This document shows positions 15,295 through 29,692 of a stretch of DNA of 64,000 nt, piece after piece; within the stretch, counting starts at the first letter, position 1, and every line of letters starts with the position of its first letter. Source of the stretch: Cacajao melanocephalus. Lineage: Eukaryota; Chordata; Mammalia; Primates; Pitheciidae. The stretch spans positions 27,365 to 91,364 of the forward strand of contig CAUYLG010076671.1 in assembly GCA_963573385.1 (NCBI GenBank), in the 5' to 3' direction. The notes under the pieces are model-generated. The model ran no database searches and was not told the origin of the DNA. It saw only the letters and a list, made by a program, of their open reading frames with translations. The translations under genes were made by a program, and so were the position numbers.

Positions 15295-15462
15295 CTGGCA
15301 AAAAACAGACAGAATGCTTATTTGTTAGGTATTCAAATATGAACAGGGCTGGAAGTAGGTTCTGGGTTATTCACATGGCAGGCATTTCATAATCACTCAC
15401 TCGTTATAAGACAATTCAATTAAGGCTACAAGTCACGACCCATCCTGGGAACAAAATTCTAC
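15295..15462 (-). other. ARHGEF3: Short ARHGEF3 intron (168 bp)
   Basis: Its boundaries are GTAGAA at the donor and TTGCCAG at the acceptor. It contains no recognisable repeat. It is by far the shortest intron in the window, the others being 1.7-18 kb. Confidence 0.93.
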
Positions 15463-15559
15463 CTTCATGTAGAGGAATTAGAGAGTCCAGTGTTCCAAAA
15501 ATTTGATTCAACTCTTGTTCTGTCATTATGGAGAGTTTCAGCATGGGGTCATGATAAGC
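15463..15559 (-). CDS. ARHGEF3: ARHGEF3 coding exon, DH domain
   Basis: This exon is 97 nt. On the minus strand the acceptor is TTTGTGCAG|GCT and the donor is ATGAAG|GTAGAA. The peptide runs from AYHDPMLKLSIMTEQ to SLIPLHE, about residues 147-178, and leaves one extra base (G) that is completed by the next exon to give Glu. The phrase TEQELNQIFGTLDSLIPLHE is the typical second part of a Dbl-homology domain (helices around the I/L-F-x-x-I/L-x-x-L-x-x-L-H motif). The donor GTAGAA is weaker than the GTAAGT-like donors of the other exons. Only 168 bp separate this exon from the next. Confidence 0.97.
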
Positions 15560-16104
15560 CTGCACAAAAAGGGCAAGAGATGTAAGCAAATGTTTAAAAT
15601 CAGAGGAAGTTCATGTAAGTGGCTCCTGAGAAGTCCTAATCCAATAACAAGACTTTCGGCTCTCTAACAACTTCTCCCATAAAGCTGCAGAAACAGCAGT
15701 TAGGTGTGGCTGGAGGAGAGGAAAAACCAGCACTGCCTTGAAACTTTGTGGTTGTTGACAAACCAAAGCAGATTTTTCAAAAGTTTTTTTTATTCTAGTA
15801 TATCATGTATCTAGGAAAGAGCACAAATCTTAGGCATAGAATAGATTTGACTGTTAAAATGTTTTCAAAATCAAGATCCTGCCTATTAAAAAAAAATCCC
15901 ACTTTATTCAAAACCAACTACCAGCAGATTCTTTTTTTTAATGAGTACGCATTTAAAATAAAGAAAAAGAGGAAAGAAACAGTGACTGGTATCCTGTAGT
16001 ACTATTTGAACAAAGAGAAGCCTCTACCAATCCTATCACCTCATATTAGAGATAACTGAACAAGAAGAATATAGTTATACCCAGGGCACTGAAACAGAAT
16101 ATGA

Positions 16105-16506
<402 letters not shown>

Positions 16507-16547
16507 TGATCTCATGGAAAATGAAATCTATGTTTAAATTAAAAGAA

Positions 16548-16840
16548 ACTTTTTTTTTTGAGACGGAGTCTCGCTCTGTCACCCAGGCTAGAGTGCAGTG
16601 GCACAATCTCAGCTCACTGCAACATCTATCTCCCGAGTTCAAGTGATTCTTCTGCCTCAACCTCCTAAGTAGCTGGAATTACAGGTGCCTGCCAGCACGC
16701 CTGGCTAATTTTTATATTTTTTAGTAGTGAAGTTGTTTCACCGTATTGGCCAAGCTGGTCTTGAACTCCTGACCTCAAGTGTTCCTCCCACCTTGGCTTC
16801 CCAGTGTTGGTATTACGGTCATGAGCCACCGGGCCTGGCT
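16548..16840 (-). mobile_element. Alu
   Basis: T-tract, GAGACGGAGTCTCGCTC, ending CACCGGGCCTGGCT. Confidence 0.95.
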
Positions 16841-17987
16841 TATGTTTAAAAATTAGTTAAAGACTAAAAACAAGACTGATGTCACATGACGGCAAAAAGC
16901 CATCAAATCATAACTGCTCTAGAGGGTCAGAGAATTAAAGCTGGAGTGGCCAAGGGAAGTTTTGAAGATGAGCTGCTTGGTACAGAAGAGGCAGCAACAA
17001 ATGTTGTTTAAGAATGAATTGAGATTTGAGCTGGTTCCTGAAGGATGGGTGGATATGGATGGTTGAAAGGAAAGAGGAAAGTTCTAGGAAGGTAGGGCCA
17101 CGATTAGCAAAAGGATGGCAGGGAAACATCTGAAGGTGCTTGAGTTTGGCAAATCTTGATGCAGGAAAGGGGAGTTAGACATATGACCAGCATGATAACA
17201 TCTCAGAGTGAAATAACTTCTTTGTCCTCTCTGATCTCCTCCTCCTCCAGCCCTGCCTAAAACTCAGTTTCTTGGCAAAGCTTGGGTGGCCATCTCTCAG
17301 GAATGCTAAAGGTGGAATTTCATCTTAGCAGAAAGACTAAAAACCCTTAAAAGAAGGGAAGTATCCTTCCAACCCTGCGATTCTTTGAGGAGGTTGTGAA
17401 TATCAGATAAAGGAGTCGATTTTAGCCTACAAGCCATGGAGTTGGGGGTCTGTGTTACTGGAATGGAAACGTTTTTGAGGACGGTTTGTTATCCTTCCCC
17501 TCCCCATACAAAATGTTGACTAGAAAACATATTTCCATATAAAAGACCCCAACTTATAGTATGCAATTGCCTCATTTAACTTTATTCACTTTTGAGATTC
17601 AAATGGCTTTATCTCTAAAACACAGTTCAAGTTTCAGATATGCACACATTCTCTCCCATGGACAAAGAGTCCTACATATGAGGACAAGGAAATATACATA
17701 ATGCGAGGCCTCCATGGACACTTTCGAATTTAGGCTGAAGTTTTCTTTGAGATGCATTAGAGACATGCAGAGGTAAACCCCTAAAGGTGCCAGGTCTGGA
17801 GAGCTATTCTGCCTTCTTGTTTTGCAGCATTTTCTCCTCTGTTTGGTGTGTGGTAGCAGATTGTTCTCAATTTTGATGACCAGTCTTAGTCATAAAGAGA
17901 GTTGTCATGAAGCACCATCTTAGGGTTGTTAAATTACTCAAGAAAAAAATGTGACTTAACTCAAATGACCACTGGATTTAAATTTAC

Positions 17988-18050
17988 CTTTTTTGCTAAT
18001 TTCAAGTCTTCTATCAAGTCTTCTTCTCCTTGGGAAAGCTCAAAGATCGC
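17988..18050 (-). CDS. ARHGEF3: ARHGEF3 coding exon, first DH-domain helix
   Basis: This is a 63-nt micro-sized exon (21 codons, phase 0 at both ends) with acceptor CCTCACAG|GCG and donor AAAAAG|GTAAAT on the minus strand. The peptide reads AIFELSQGEEDLIEDLKLAK plus a final K, about residues 126-146. This is conserved region 1 of the Dbl-homology fold: the E-x-x-x-E/D-L pattern that lines the GTPase switch I contact surface in RhoGEFs. Its length being divisible by three means skipping would keep frame but remove the catalytic helix. That makes the exon a point where splicing could switch off exchange activity (inference). Confidence 0.97.
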
Positions 18051-18326
18051 CTGTGAGGAAAAGTAAATATATTAACTGAATTCTCCCTTCATCTACAAGA
18101 CCATATTCAAACAGTGCTGGCTTCACCATTCAAAACCCCAAATTTACATATTTAAATGTTTTAAAGTTAGTCTCAAAAAGTTATATTAACCTGAAACAAA
18201 TGCATCTGTGCTTAAACCTGCAATGAAACTGTGCTTCTCTGTGGGAGAAAGTTTCCACACATTTCTAATCCAAAAAGTCATCTTTCATGTTACAGAACTT
18301 TGATGCAGCCGAACAAGTGGGAACTA

Positions 18327-18621
18327 TTTTTTTTTTTTTTTTGAGACAGAGTCTCGCTCTGTCACTCAGGCTGGAGTGCAGTGTCATGATCTTGGCTCAC
18401 TGCAACCTTTACCTCCTGGGTTCAAGTGATTCTTCTGCCACAGCCTCCTGAGTAGCTGGGATTACAGGCACACGCCACCGCACCCAGCTAATTTTTGTAT
18501 TTTTTGTACAGATGGGATTTCACCATGTTCGTCAGGTTGGTATCAAACTCCTGACCTCATCATCTGCCTGCCTCGGCCTCCAAAGTGGTGGGATTACAGG
18601 CGTGAGCCACTGTACCCGCCG
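18327..18621 (-). mobile_element. Alu with target duplication
   Basis: The flanks GTGGGAACTATTTT before the T-tract and after CCCGCCG are the target duplication. Confidence 0.95.
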
Positions 18622-19757
18622 GTGGGAACTATTTTAGGTAAAATAATTACAGTGTAAGCCATGGATTTGGTACCCTTGTTGTGAGAGGCAATCATAAGTG
18701 ATTCAGGGGCTGTTCTAGATAATGGAAGTGGCAATATTATTAACTGGACTGTCCCCACTTTTTCTTCTACTCAACAGAAGGTGAATCTCAGCAGAAAGTT
18801 TTATTTGCATTATCCACTGCCTTGAGGCTCAGATTGTAGGAAGAATCCAATATTTTATCACTCCAAATACATTGTGGTGGAGTTAATTCATTCTAAATTA
18901 CTTCTCAGCCCCACAGGTACAATAAATAAAATTATAGGAGCTGACAGTGTGGAAGAGTGTGTAAATGGACCGTTTCTAATTTGGCTCTATTAAGCCATTA
19001 TGCTAAGAGCTATGACGTGCAGAACACTCTTTCACTCCTATCTGGGAAGTGAAATCGTCAGCAAACATTACATTATTAAAGGACTACAAGTTTGTGACGA
19101 ATAGTTCAGGGTCTACTGTGTTTCAGGCTATAGGGAAAAGGTGGTCAGGCTTTGAAAGCTCCCTCCGCCTGGGGCTGCCTGGTAAACCAGGGACAAAGCA
19201 GGTGAAGGTGCAACCCTGGGCTGGATACTCCAAGGATTTCATCAGATGATGCAGACATGAAGTGCTCAGCACAGCCTGGCACAAGCACTTAGACAAGCTC
19301 TTCTATACAGGGTAATATTATCACAGCCATTTAGGGCAATTGATACAGAAAACTTACAGGGAGTGAAATTAACTGGATTCTATAGAAAGGAAGTTTTCCA
19401 CAAAGCAGAAGCAAAGTTATATAAATTAAATATTTAAAAATACTCTGTAAGTTGCTATCAAAATATAACTCAAATGATTATTTTTGTGAATTCAGTATCC
19501 TAAATAGGCACTTGGTTTCATCTTCTTGTACATTCAGATTTTCACATTAGTTTCTTTTTAAAGTGAGGGCCACACCCTACCAGCTGGGTTTTGGTTTCTC
19601 AGTTCCCTCCCCAAGGTCAGACACTCCCGTTTTTCCTCCTTCTACAAATGCAATCAAGAACTGATTTGGAGACTGAGGCACAAACTCCAGCACAGCTGTC
19701 ACCTGCAGTGCACCTTTGTTCCAGACACACAGCCAACTCCGTGGGCCCCGAGCCTAC

Positions 19758-19928
19758 CTCCTGACGTTTGATTTCCTTAGATGTAAGCATCTGATTGACG
19801 CACACATCGAAGGTCTCACTCCACAGCTTGCTATCTCTCCGTTTCGTGCTTGAGGGGGCGGCATTTCTGGACCAGGGTCGGGGGGCAAGGATGTCAGGGC
19901 GGCTCTCACTGCGGAAGCTAATGGAGCG
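19758..19928 (-). CDS. ARHGEF3: ARHGEF3 coding exon, pre-DH linker
   Basis: This exon is 171 nt (57 codons, phase 0 at both ends). On the minus strand the acceptor is CATTGTTTAG|CGC and the donor is CAGGAG|GTAGGC. The peptide starts RSISFRSESRPDILAPRP, continues through a basic STKRRDSKLW segment and ends LTSKEIKRQE, about residues 69-125. It covers the Ser/Arg-rich linker, with RSIS and KRRDS-type sites that could be kinase targets (inference), and the entry into the DH domain. The CpGs in the middle codons stand out from the AT-rich introns, as expected of coding sequence under constraint. The flanking introns are about 18.0 kb upstream and 1.7 kb downstream. Confidence 0.97.
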
Positions 19929-20918
19929 CTAAACAATGAGAAAAACAAACCATCACGGGGGCAGCGGCAGGACTGGGTGGATCTTTGAGCAGTTTCCTGT
20001 CGTTGACAGAATATAAATCATATATGTGAAAGAAAAAGAGGACATTGCCACAAGGCCTTTGGGAAGTAGGGCATTGTCTTGAGTCTACGTGCTAAGGAAA
20101 ATTGGACAGGGTTTGGAACACGTGCTGGGAGTATCCGTCCTGTACGACCTGGATACCAAGTGGACTATAGCACAAGCACATATCAGGCCAAACTCACGCA
20201 TGAAGGCAGTTCTTGGATACAGGATGAGCTCTACTTTTTTCCAGTGGACATCTTCCCTCTTTAGAAGAACGAGAGGTAACAGTGGATGGCCTTTATTTAT
20301 GTATTGCTTAAACATTCGGCCAGTATTCCTACCCTCCTCCTTCTATAAATAGAATCCCACTATCTTTGGGTATCCTATTTCATATAGTTTTGGTGGGGTC
20401 CCCCAGACCTGACCAATAGAGTATTCCACCATCCTGGTTGAGAGATGGACATGTGATTCCCTGAAATTTGTCACATGATTTATGGAAGAAAGAAGGGAAG
20501 AGTATTCCTTTGGGATTGTGAGTTCAAGAGATAACACAAACACGGGCTTACAGTAGCAACTCTTCCTGGTTACAGAGAAGCATATGTCTGCTGCAGGAGA
20601 GAATAGAGACCAAGAATGAAGGATGGCGTGACCAATGGAGGTAAGAAGGGAGCAAGCTTTACCAATACTGTTTGAGCCTCTGGATCCCACTGTGCCTGAA
20701 ACCAGAAGCATCCTTAGACATTTTTCTTACGTGGGCTAAGACATTTCCCTTTCTATTATCTCAGTTGGGGTTCTGTCAACTTGAAAAGTCCTGACTAATA
20801 CACATACCAAATACCATCTTTGCAGCAGATGATTCCTGTCCCCAAGGTATTTTCCTATTCCCAAAGAGGCCCCAGTAGCCTCTGGGGCAGTCTAACCACC
20901 CGAAATCCACCTTTGTGA

Positions 20919-21455
<537 letters not shown>

Positions 21456-21559
21456 AAAGTCTCTTGTAATCTGACCACAGTCTCCATATTTAGGATCCCA
21501 TCCTGCCACTCATCCATGACCCTCCATTTCTCCAACCAAACCAGGCTATCTGTCATTCC

Positions 21560-21875
21560 CTAAATATGTCATGCTTTGCCATTCTCTGTACTCCCTTCGA
21601 GCAATCTTCTCTTCCTGGAATATGTTTCCATCATTTCACAGTTGGCTAACTCTTAACTGTCCTCAGGATATAACTCACATAGCACCTCCTCTAAGAAGTT
21701 TTCGCCAACATTCTCCTATCCTTCTACCTCCTACCAGAGCAATTTGGACATACCTCTGATATGTCACACTTGATTATAATTATTGGTCACCTGCTCTTAA
21801 CTATAAACTTCCTGAGGTCAGGAACTGAGTTTGCATATGACATATGTGCCTTCATCACAAAAGCATTCTAAGGTA
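21560..21875 (+). mobile_element. L2 LINE fragment
   Basis: TTCCTGGAATATGTTTCC, CTCCTCTAAGAAGTTTTCGC and AACTTCCTGAGGTCAGGAAC follow the order of the L2 3' region. Confidence 0.7.
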
Positions 21876-21976
21876 GTTCCGAATTATTTTGAGATTCAAC
21901 AATAAAATCCCAGAAAGTAAAGGAATTTTTAAAAAGAACTATTCAACATAAGGGCATTGTTAAGTAAGATATAATT

Positions 21977-22297
<321 letters not shown>

Positions 22298-22481
22298 TTA
22301 TCTAGCCATTAAGACAATTCAGAGATAATTTAAAACGTAAAAATACCTTCTTTATAGGCTAAAATAAAATCTAATGTGAACATGTTATAGTTAAAAATCT
22401 ACATATGAACATTTTATAGTAATGCAAAAAATGCACATAATCAAAGACATAAAGGGATCACAAAACTGTACTGTTTTTTCA

Positions 22482-23073
<592 letters not shown>

Positions 23074-23801
23074 CTACAACTTTCTGGAAGCAGGAAGTTT
23101 GCTCTGTTTGCAAGTAGCAACACAAGCCCCTTAGGCTGGCAAAAGCACGGGGGGAGCTCCTGCGCTCACTAATGAGCTCATGATGGCTGGACCAGCCCTG
23201 TGCAGATCAAGAAAGTACTTGCACCAAATACATAGTTCACTAATGGGATCTTGCAAATCCTTGTGATCTCTTAAAAACAGTCCCTTGTAAACAGTAACCA
23301 GTAACTAAATGCATGCAGATCCCCAGCACTCTGAATCAATTAGCCACAAGCATTAAAAGGTCAAAACAAGTCCAGTGAGTCATTAAGTAACTTGCTCAAC
23401 CCAGTTTGCAGTTCTGATGGCAGCTGGGTTGAGAATTAAAGAGCAGAAAGAAAGGAAAACACAAAAAAAGAAAATTCAAAATGAAAGTTTCCACTTTCAC
23501 TTGAGAGAATCAACCTCCTACCCTGTTACATTTTCAGTCTTTGGCCAACTTTAAACTCCCCCTACCAATTTGAAAATAATGTATGCTAACTTTAAATTTT
23601 CATATATTACAAAATTGTATAAAATTAAGTACAAGTGCCCTCATTTCTCCAAGTCTATCTCATAGAAATAACAGCTATTAAGTTTGTTCTATCTAGCTAT
23701 TTCCAAACTTTTTCTGTGTGTTTGCTAATATTCATAGAAAACTGAACGCTTTCTCTTTCTACTTGACAATATGTTGAGGTGAAATTCATATAACTCAATT
23801 A

Positions 23802-24128
<327 letters not shown>

Positions 24129-24220
24129 TAATTCAATGCTATTTAGTGTATTCAAAAGGTTGTACAACTACCACCTCTATCTAGTTCCAAAACATTTCCA
24201 TTACCTCAAATTCATTTATT

Positions 24221-24354
24221 CTTTTTTTTTTTTTTTTTTAAGATGGGGGTCTCACCATGTTGGTCAGGCTGGTCTTGAACTCCTGACCTCAGGTGAACTG
24301 CCCACCTTGGCCTCCAAAGTGCTTGGATTACAGGCGTGAGCCACCGCGCCTGGC
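24221..24354 (-). mobile_element. Monomeric or partial Alu
   Basis: T-tract, GGGGGTCTCACCATGTTGGT, ending CACCGCGCCTGGCC, inside an L1M. Confidence 0.9.
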
Positions 24355-24939
24355 CCATTTATTCGTTTTAATGGCTGCAGAAGTTAGTATCCCATAGTCT
24401 GGACAGGCCTATTGATTTAATCAATCCACAACTGATGAACATTAAAATTGTTTCCAGTGTCTGGCTATTACAGAAAGTGCCTCAGTGAACATGCTTTGCA
24501 TATTTGTGCTGATACTTCCAAAAGGCAGGAATTCCTTAAGTGGAATTCCTTGGTCTAAGAAGTATGAACATTTTAATTTTGAGATATGTCACCAAGTTGA
24601 CCTCCAAACAGGCTATTCAACTTTATATTCCCCAGATAGGTACATAATAGTACACTTTGGTCACACTCTCATCAACAAGGTATTATTATCAATCTGATAG
24701 GTTAAACAACTATACCTTAATTTCAGTTTTGTGTTTTGAAGGTAAGATTGAGGATATTTTAATTAATTTATTAAAAAAATTTCCCAGAGAGTTGGAGATA
24801 GTCTTCTGTTGCGGCACGGGAAAAAAAAGAGAGCTCTATCATTGTTTTGTGTTTCCCTAGTGATTGCTGGGCTTGGGGTACTATGGTGGATATCACAGAG
24901 GGTCTTTTAGTTAGCACTTCTGATTTCTTCTCTCTGATT

Positions 24940-25065
24940 CTCACAACCGTCCTGCAAGTTGGGGGTTTATTCCATTCTACTGAGGAGGAAACTGAGGTTG
25001 GGGAGGCTAAGATTCAAAACCAGATCTGTTTGGTTCCAGTAGAGCCTGAGCTCTTTCTACTATGG
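24940..25065 (-). repeat. MIR SINE fragment
   Basis: CTACTGAGGAGGAAACTGAG within a degraded antisense MIR. Confidence 0.6.
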
Positions 25066-25342
25066 GGACTGCATCTACTGTTTACATGCAAGACATACAT
25101 TGTGGGGAAGTTTCAATGAGATGGAATCCAGCTCCTGCCTTCTAAGAATGTAAATCTAGTTAAGGAGACAGAGAATGCATTTGCTCAGTTTTAGGAATAA
25201 TGGCTGATCTCTGACCAAACTTCAAATTTACACCTTTAATTAGATTGGATTAAAAGAAACATTTCTTCCTGCTCCACTCAGAAGGGAACTGGATGTTGAA
25301 AGGAAGAATCCCAAGGGATGAATAAGGAATGTAAACCATTTG

Positions 25343-25478
25343 TCCAGGTGAGGTTGCTCATACCTGTAATTCTAGCACTTTGGGAGGCTGAGATGGGAGG
25401 ATTACCAGAGGCCAGGAGTTTGATACCAGTCTGGGCAACATAGCAAGACCCTGTCTCTACAAAAAATAATAATAAAAG
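25343..25478 (+). mobile_element. Monomeric Alu (FLAM-like)
   Basis: TCCAGGTGAGGTTGCTCATA to AATAATAATAAAAG. Confidence 0.85.
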
Positions 25479-25779
25479 AATGCCAAATCAGTGTGTGGTC
25501 AGCAGCTGGTTGGCCCTGGGGAAAAGGGGTAGCAGCTGGTCTGGTCTGGGGATAGCAACTGAGTGATGGGTGGGTATTCACAACAGCACTGACCACATAC
25601 CATGAGCACCCCTGTACCAGTCATCAGTACCACTGGGAAAAACTATATGAGAGAACTAGAGTTGAGGGAGGAACAGGTGACTACTACTAGAAGAAAACTC
25701 CAAGAGGATGCCTCTTGAGAGAGAACAGCCACATCCCTTCCAGCATCCCTGCCACTGTCCATCCATGCACCCTCTACCC

Positions 25780-25968
25780 ATCTCTATTTTTCTCTATATT
25801 AGACATGTGCTATATTTATAGGTTTGTTTGTTTCTTTCGTGTCTATTTCCTTCCGATAGAAAGTAAACTCCTTGAAGGCAGGGATATCTACCTGCTCTAT
25901 TCACTGATGGATTCATCAGCAACTGACACATAGTAAGACCTCAACAACTTTTGCTTAATGATTAAATG
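25780..25968 (+). mobile_element. L2 LINE 3' end
   Basis: AAACTCCTTGAAGGCAGGGA, then GACACATAGTAAGACCTCAA, then TTAATGATTAAATG match the L2 3' terminus. Confidence 0.72.
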
Positions 25969-25969
25969 T

Positions 25970-26417
<448 letters not shown>

Positions 26418-26612
26418 TGAATGGGTGCTTTATTGTTTAAAACATGGTGATAAGGTGACTGTCAGAATGACAATCCCAGTCTGGTCTATTTCAGGCTAAA
26501 CCTCTCAGTATTTAACCAATATCCTGCCCTAATTGCCCTAGGATAAGATTCATAGTGTGGTGGGGTACACATGCCCAAATAAATGAATTGCAGGTTACTT
26601 CTTGGTGTGTAG

Positions 26613-26808
26613 AGAGTTTCTCAACCTGGCCACCACAACATTTTGGACTAGAAATTCTTTATTGTGGGAGGCTCTCTGTGCATTGTAGGATATTTAGCAC
26701 CATCTTTGGCCTCTAACCACTAGATTCCAGCAGCACATCCAGCCCAGTTATGACAACCAAAACATGCCCAGACATTGCCAAATGTTCCTGGGGTGAGAAA
26801 CGCCGGTC
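26613..26808 (-). mobile_element. MER20 (hAT-Charlie) element
   Basis: GAGTTTCTCAACCTGGCCAC at one end, the central ATTGTAGGATATTTAGCACC, and AAACATGCCCAGACATTGCC near the other end match MER20 in reverse orientation and nearly full length. Confidence 0.85.
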
Positions 26809-27529
26809 CACGGTAACTAGAAGAGGCCCACCGCAAAGTGAGGGACCTGGCTTTGGGCGGGACCACATAAAAACAGAAGCACATACATAGATCTCCCTGG
26901 GTGTGGGGATGCTGGGACTGGAGTATAAAATATTCCAGAATAAGCAAGAGTTTCCAGGAGGGAATTGGCCTACCAAATGAGTCAAAAACTGAAATCTCAT
27001 AATTGCTGGCAGCTAAAACAACAATGACCATAACAGAGATAATGCAGATTTAGGAAATGGATGCTTATGTTTATGCCTGAGCTGGGTATATGGAAAAGAT
27101 GCTGCAAATGCAAAGGGGACTGTCTGTTGGGGGTTGGGATGTGCACTTTACATGTGTCAGAGGAAATGTAAACCCAGCAGGTAGACATAATGGGATAGAT
27201 CTGATTTGTTAATGCCGCCTGTTCAGCGGGGTACTCCCTTGCCCTTTTCCAAAAACAGTTTTCCACAGCCACAGATAACATGCTCCAATAAAGTATTCAA
27301 GCCAAGGAAATTCTCCAGGCTTACCTTCCTGACCATATTGCTATTTTGTAGCAGATAGTTTATTATCAAGGATTGGAGGTTGGGGTGGGACTGTAAGAGG
27401 AAAACACTTTCCTGTGTTGCCACTGCAGTAGGTTAAACCAAAATGTATATCAATAGTGGCCAGGACAAGAAAATGTTCTCCAACAGCATCCTGGAGGAGT
27501 CTCTTATGAGGCTCCATTATAGAAATTAA

Positions 27530-27700
27530 TGTTAAGTGAGAAGTAACACTTCCCAGCTATGTGGTCTCTGTCACATTTGACCCTCATGTTCATCCTATGA
27601 GAGGCATTGGGTAGGTTCTTGTATTTTTCCCCTTTTAATAGATGAGAAATTTGAGTAGCAGAGGGGTAAGTGACCGGCACAAGGTAAGTGCTGGAATAGG
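27530..27700 (-). repeat. MIR SINE
   Basis: TAATAGATGAGAAATTTGAG and the preceding CATCCTATGAGAGGCATT follow antisense MIR order. Confidence 0.62.
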
Positions 27701-27734
27701 AACAGAGTGCTACTGTTTGACTCCAAAACATGGA

Positions 27735-27960
27735 TTTGGGTGAAGAACATAGGTTTTGGAGTAAAACAGGCACGGCCTCAAGTTGACTCAATGGCTGACA
27801 GACCTTTCATCTCTCTGGGTCTCAGTTTCCTCATCTCTAAAAGGTGCATAATAACAAGTACCTCACAATGTCGTAGTGAGGATTGTATAAGATAAAGTAC
27901 ATAAGAGGCCTGGCCAAGTCCCCAGTACTCGGTCAGCAGGAATGGTAGTTACCTATCATT
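27735..27960 (+). repeat. MIR SINE
   Basis: GGTCTCAGTTTCCTCATCTC and AGTGAGGATTGTATAAGATA are sense MIR landmarks. Confidence 0.75.
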
Positions 27961-28139
27961 GTCATACCACAGACTGCACTGCCACCATTATGCTTGTTTA
28001 TACAGGCTTTCATTCATTAGCAAACAGCAGACATATCTCTCTGAACTACCTGGACCAAATGGTTCCTAGAGGGACTTCCATTAGGACAACTCCTAGGGAG
28101 AGAAAGGCCCTCAGCAGGACAGTGTTGTTTATAAAAGAT

Positions 28140-28620
28140 CTGTAAACAGCCTAAAACGTTCTACAAGAGAGATTAAACAAATTACACTGCAACAATAAAA
28201 GGGAACCTTAAACAGTTGTTAAGAAACATTCTTTTTGAGAAAAGCTTTGTGATAAGGAGAGAGCCTCCTAAGTAAGAGAAGAAAGATCCCAATTTGAAAT
28301 ACAACAAAATGGTAACAGGGGGTTATACCCCCTGGAGGGTGGGACTATGGATAATTTTTGTTTTCTTTTAAAAATTGTATTTATTTTTAATTTTTTGATT
28401 TTTTTTTTTTTTTTTTTTTTTTTGGTAAAGGCAGGGTCTTACTATATTGCCGGGGCTAGTCTTGAACTTCTGGCCTCAAGCAATCCTCTTGTTTCAGCCT
28501 CACAAAGTCATGGAATTACAGGTGTGAGCCACTGCATCTGGCTGATTTTTATTTTCATTTTTTAATTCTCTACATTTATTTTCCAGCTTTAATGAAGAAA
28601 TATTAACTAAGAAGAAACAC
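28140..28620 (+). mobile_element. Old L1 (L1M) 3' end with Alu-monomer insertion
   Basis: The AAATGGTAACAGGGGGTTAT block and GTGGGACTATGGATAATTTT are typical of the L1M 3' region. A monomeric Alu at 28399-28541 interrupts it. Confidence 0.7.
28399..28541 (-). mobile_element. Monomeric Alu
   Basis: Long T-tract, then GTCTTACTATATTGCCGGGG, ending CCACTGCATCTGGC, inside an L1M. Confidence 0.88.
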
Positions 28621-29164
28621 AGTCAGTTGACGAACATGAAAGACAATGAACACTGAGTTAGAAATGGCACAATACAAAACCACATATTTAGAATCTGATT
28701 CAGATTGATGCACATTATAACCATGGTAAAAGGGCACCCAATTAATTCATAATCCATAAATGTCAAAACTCAAAGACCCAGGACAAGAAACCCTTCTGTT
28801 GCTGGGAGATATTCTGAGTAGAATGAATGAAAAGCTGAAGAAAATATTTGGTTTAGGTGTGGAGAAAATATTATACCATTTGCATAGTACAAGCCCAAAA
28901 TTAGGAAGGCTTCTAGAGGCTTGGGGCAGCAGCCCAACCATCTTCATTGGGAACCATAAAATGGCTTTTGCATGAGAATGTTAATGACAAAATAGTCCAT
29001 GAGCTGAAATGGAAATGATGACTCTCCCTGCCACAGAAGGCGAACAGCAGTGAGGTGGGATGCTCCAACTCAAAAGTCTGGTGATTATTTTTAAATTCCT
29101 GACAAACTGCAGGCTTTATTATGACCAAATTTGGACTTTTCGTGATAAGCCTACAGCAGGAGAG

Positions 29165-29350
29165 GCACTCTGAACACCCTACAGAATCCCAGCTCCGGCA
29201 CTTACTAGCTTTGTGACCTTGGGCACAATTTTAAACCTTCAGATATCTCCCTATAAGTAGTGAATCTTATCTTGCAGAGTTTTAGAGGAGATGATAGAAG
29301 GCCATGAACATAAGGTACTTTGTGCAGAACCTGGTTCATCATAGATACTA
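29165..29350 (+). repeat. MIR SINE
   Basis: CTCCGGCACTTACTAGCTTT then GTGACCTTGGGCACAATTTT is the MIR core. Confidence 0.75.
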
Positions 29351-29404
29351 TACTATAGTAAATAAAAAATGACACGCTTTAAATTAGAACCATCAACTTT
29401 TTTT

Positions 29405-29692
29405 GCAACTGTCAACAGAGTTTTGCTTTGTTGCCCAGGGTGGAGTGCAGTGGCGTGATCTCAGCTCACTGCAGCCTCCCCCTCTTGGGTTCATGCAATT
29501 CTCATGCCTCAGTCTCCTGAGTAGCTGGAATTATAGGCACCTGCCACCACGCCCAGCTGATTTTTTTGTATTTTAGTAGAGACGGGGTTTCGCCATTTTG
29601 CCCAGGCTGGTCTTGAACTCCTGAGCTCAGGCAATCCACCTGTCTTGGCCTCCCAAAGTACTAGGGTTACAGGCGTGAGCCATGCACCCAGC
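29405..29692 (-). mobile_element. Alu
   Basis: CAACTGTCAACAGAGTTTTG to GAGCCATGCACCCAG. Confidence 0.93.
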
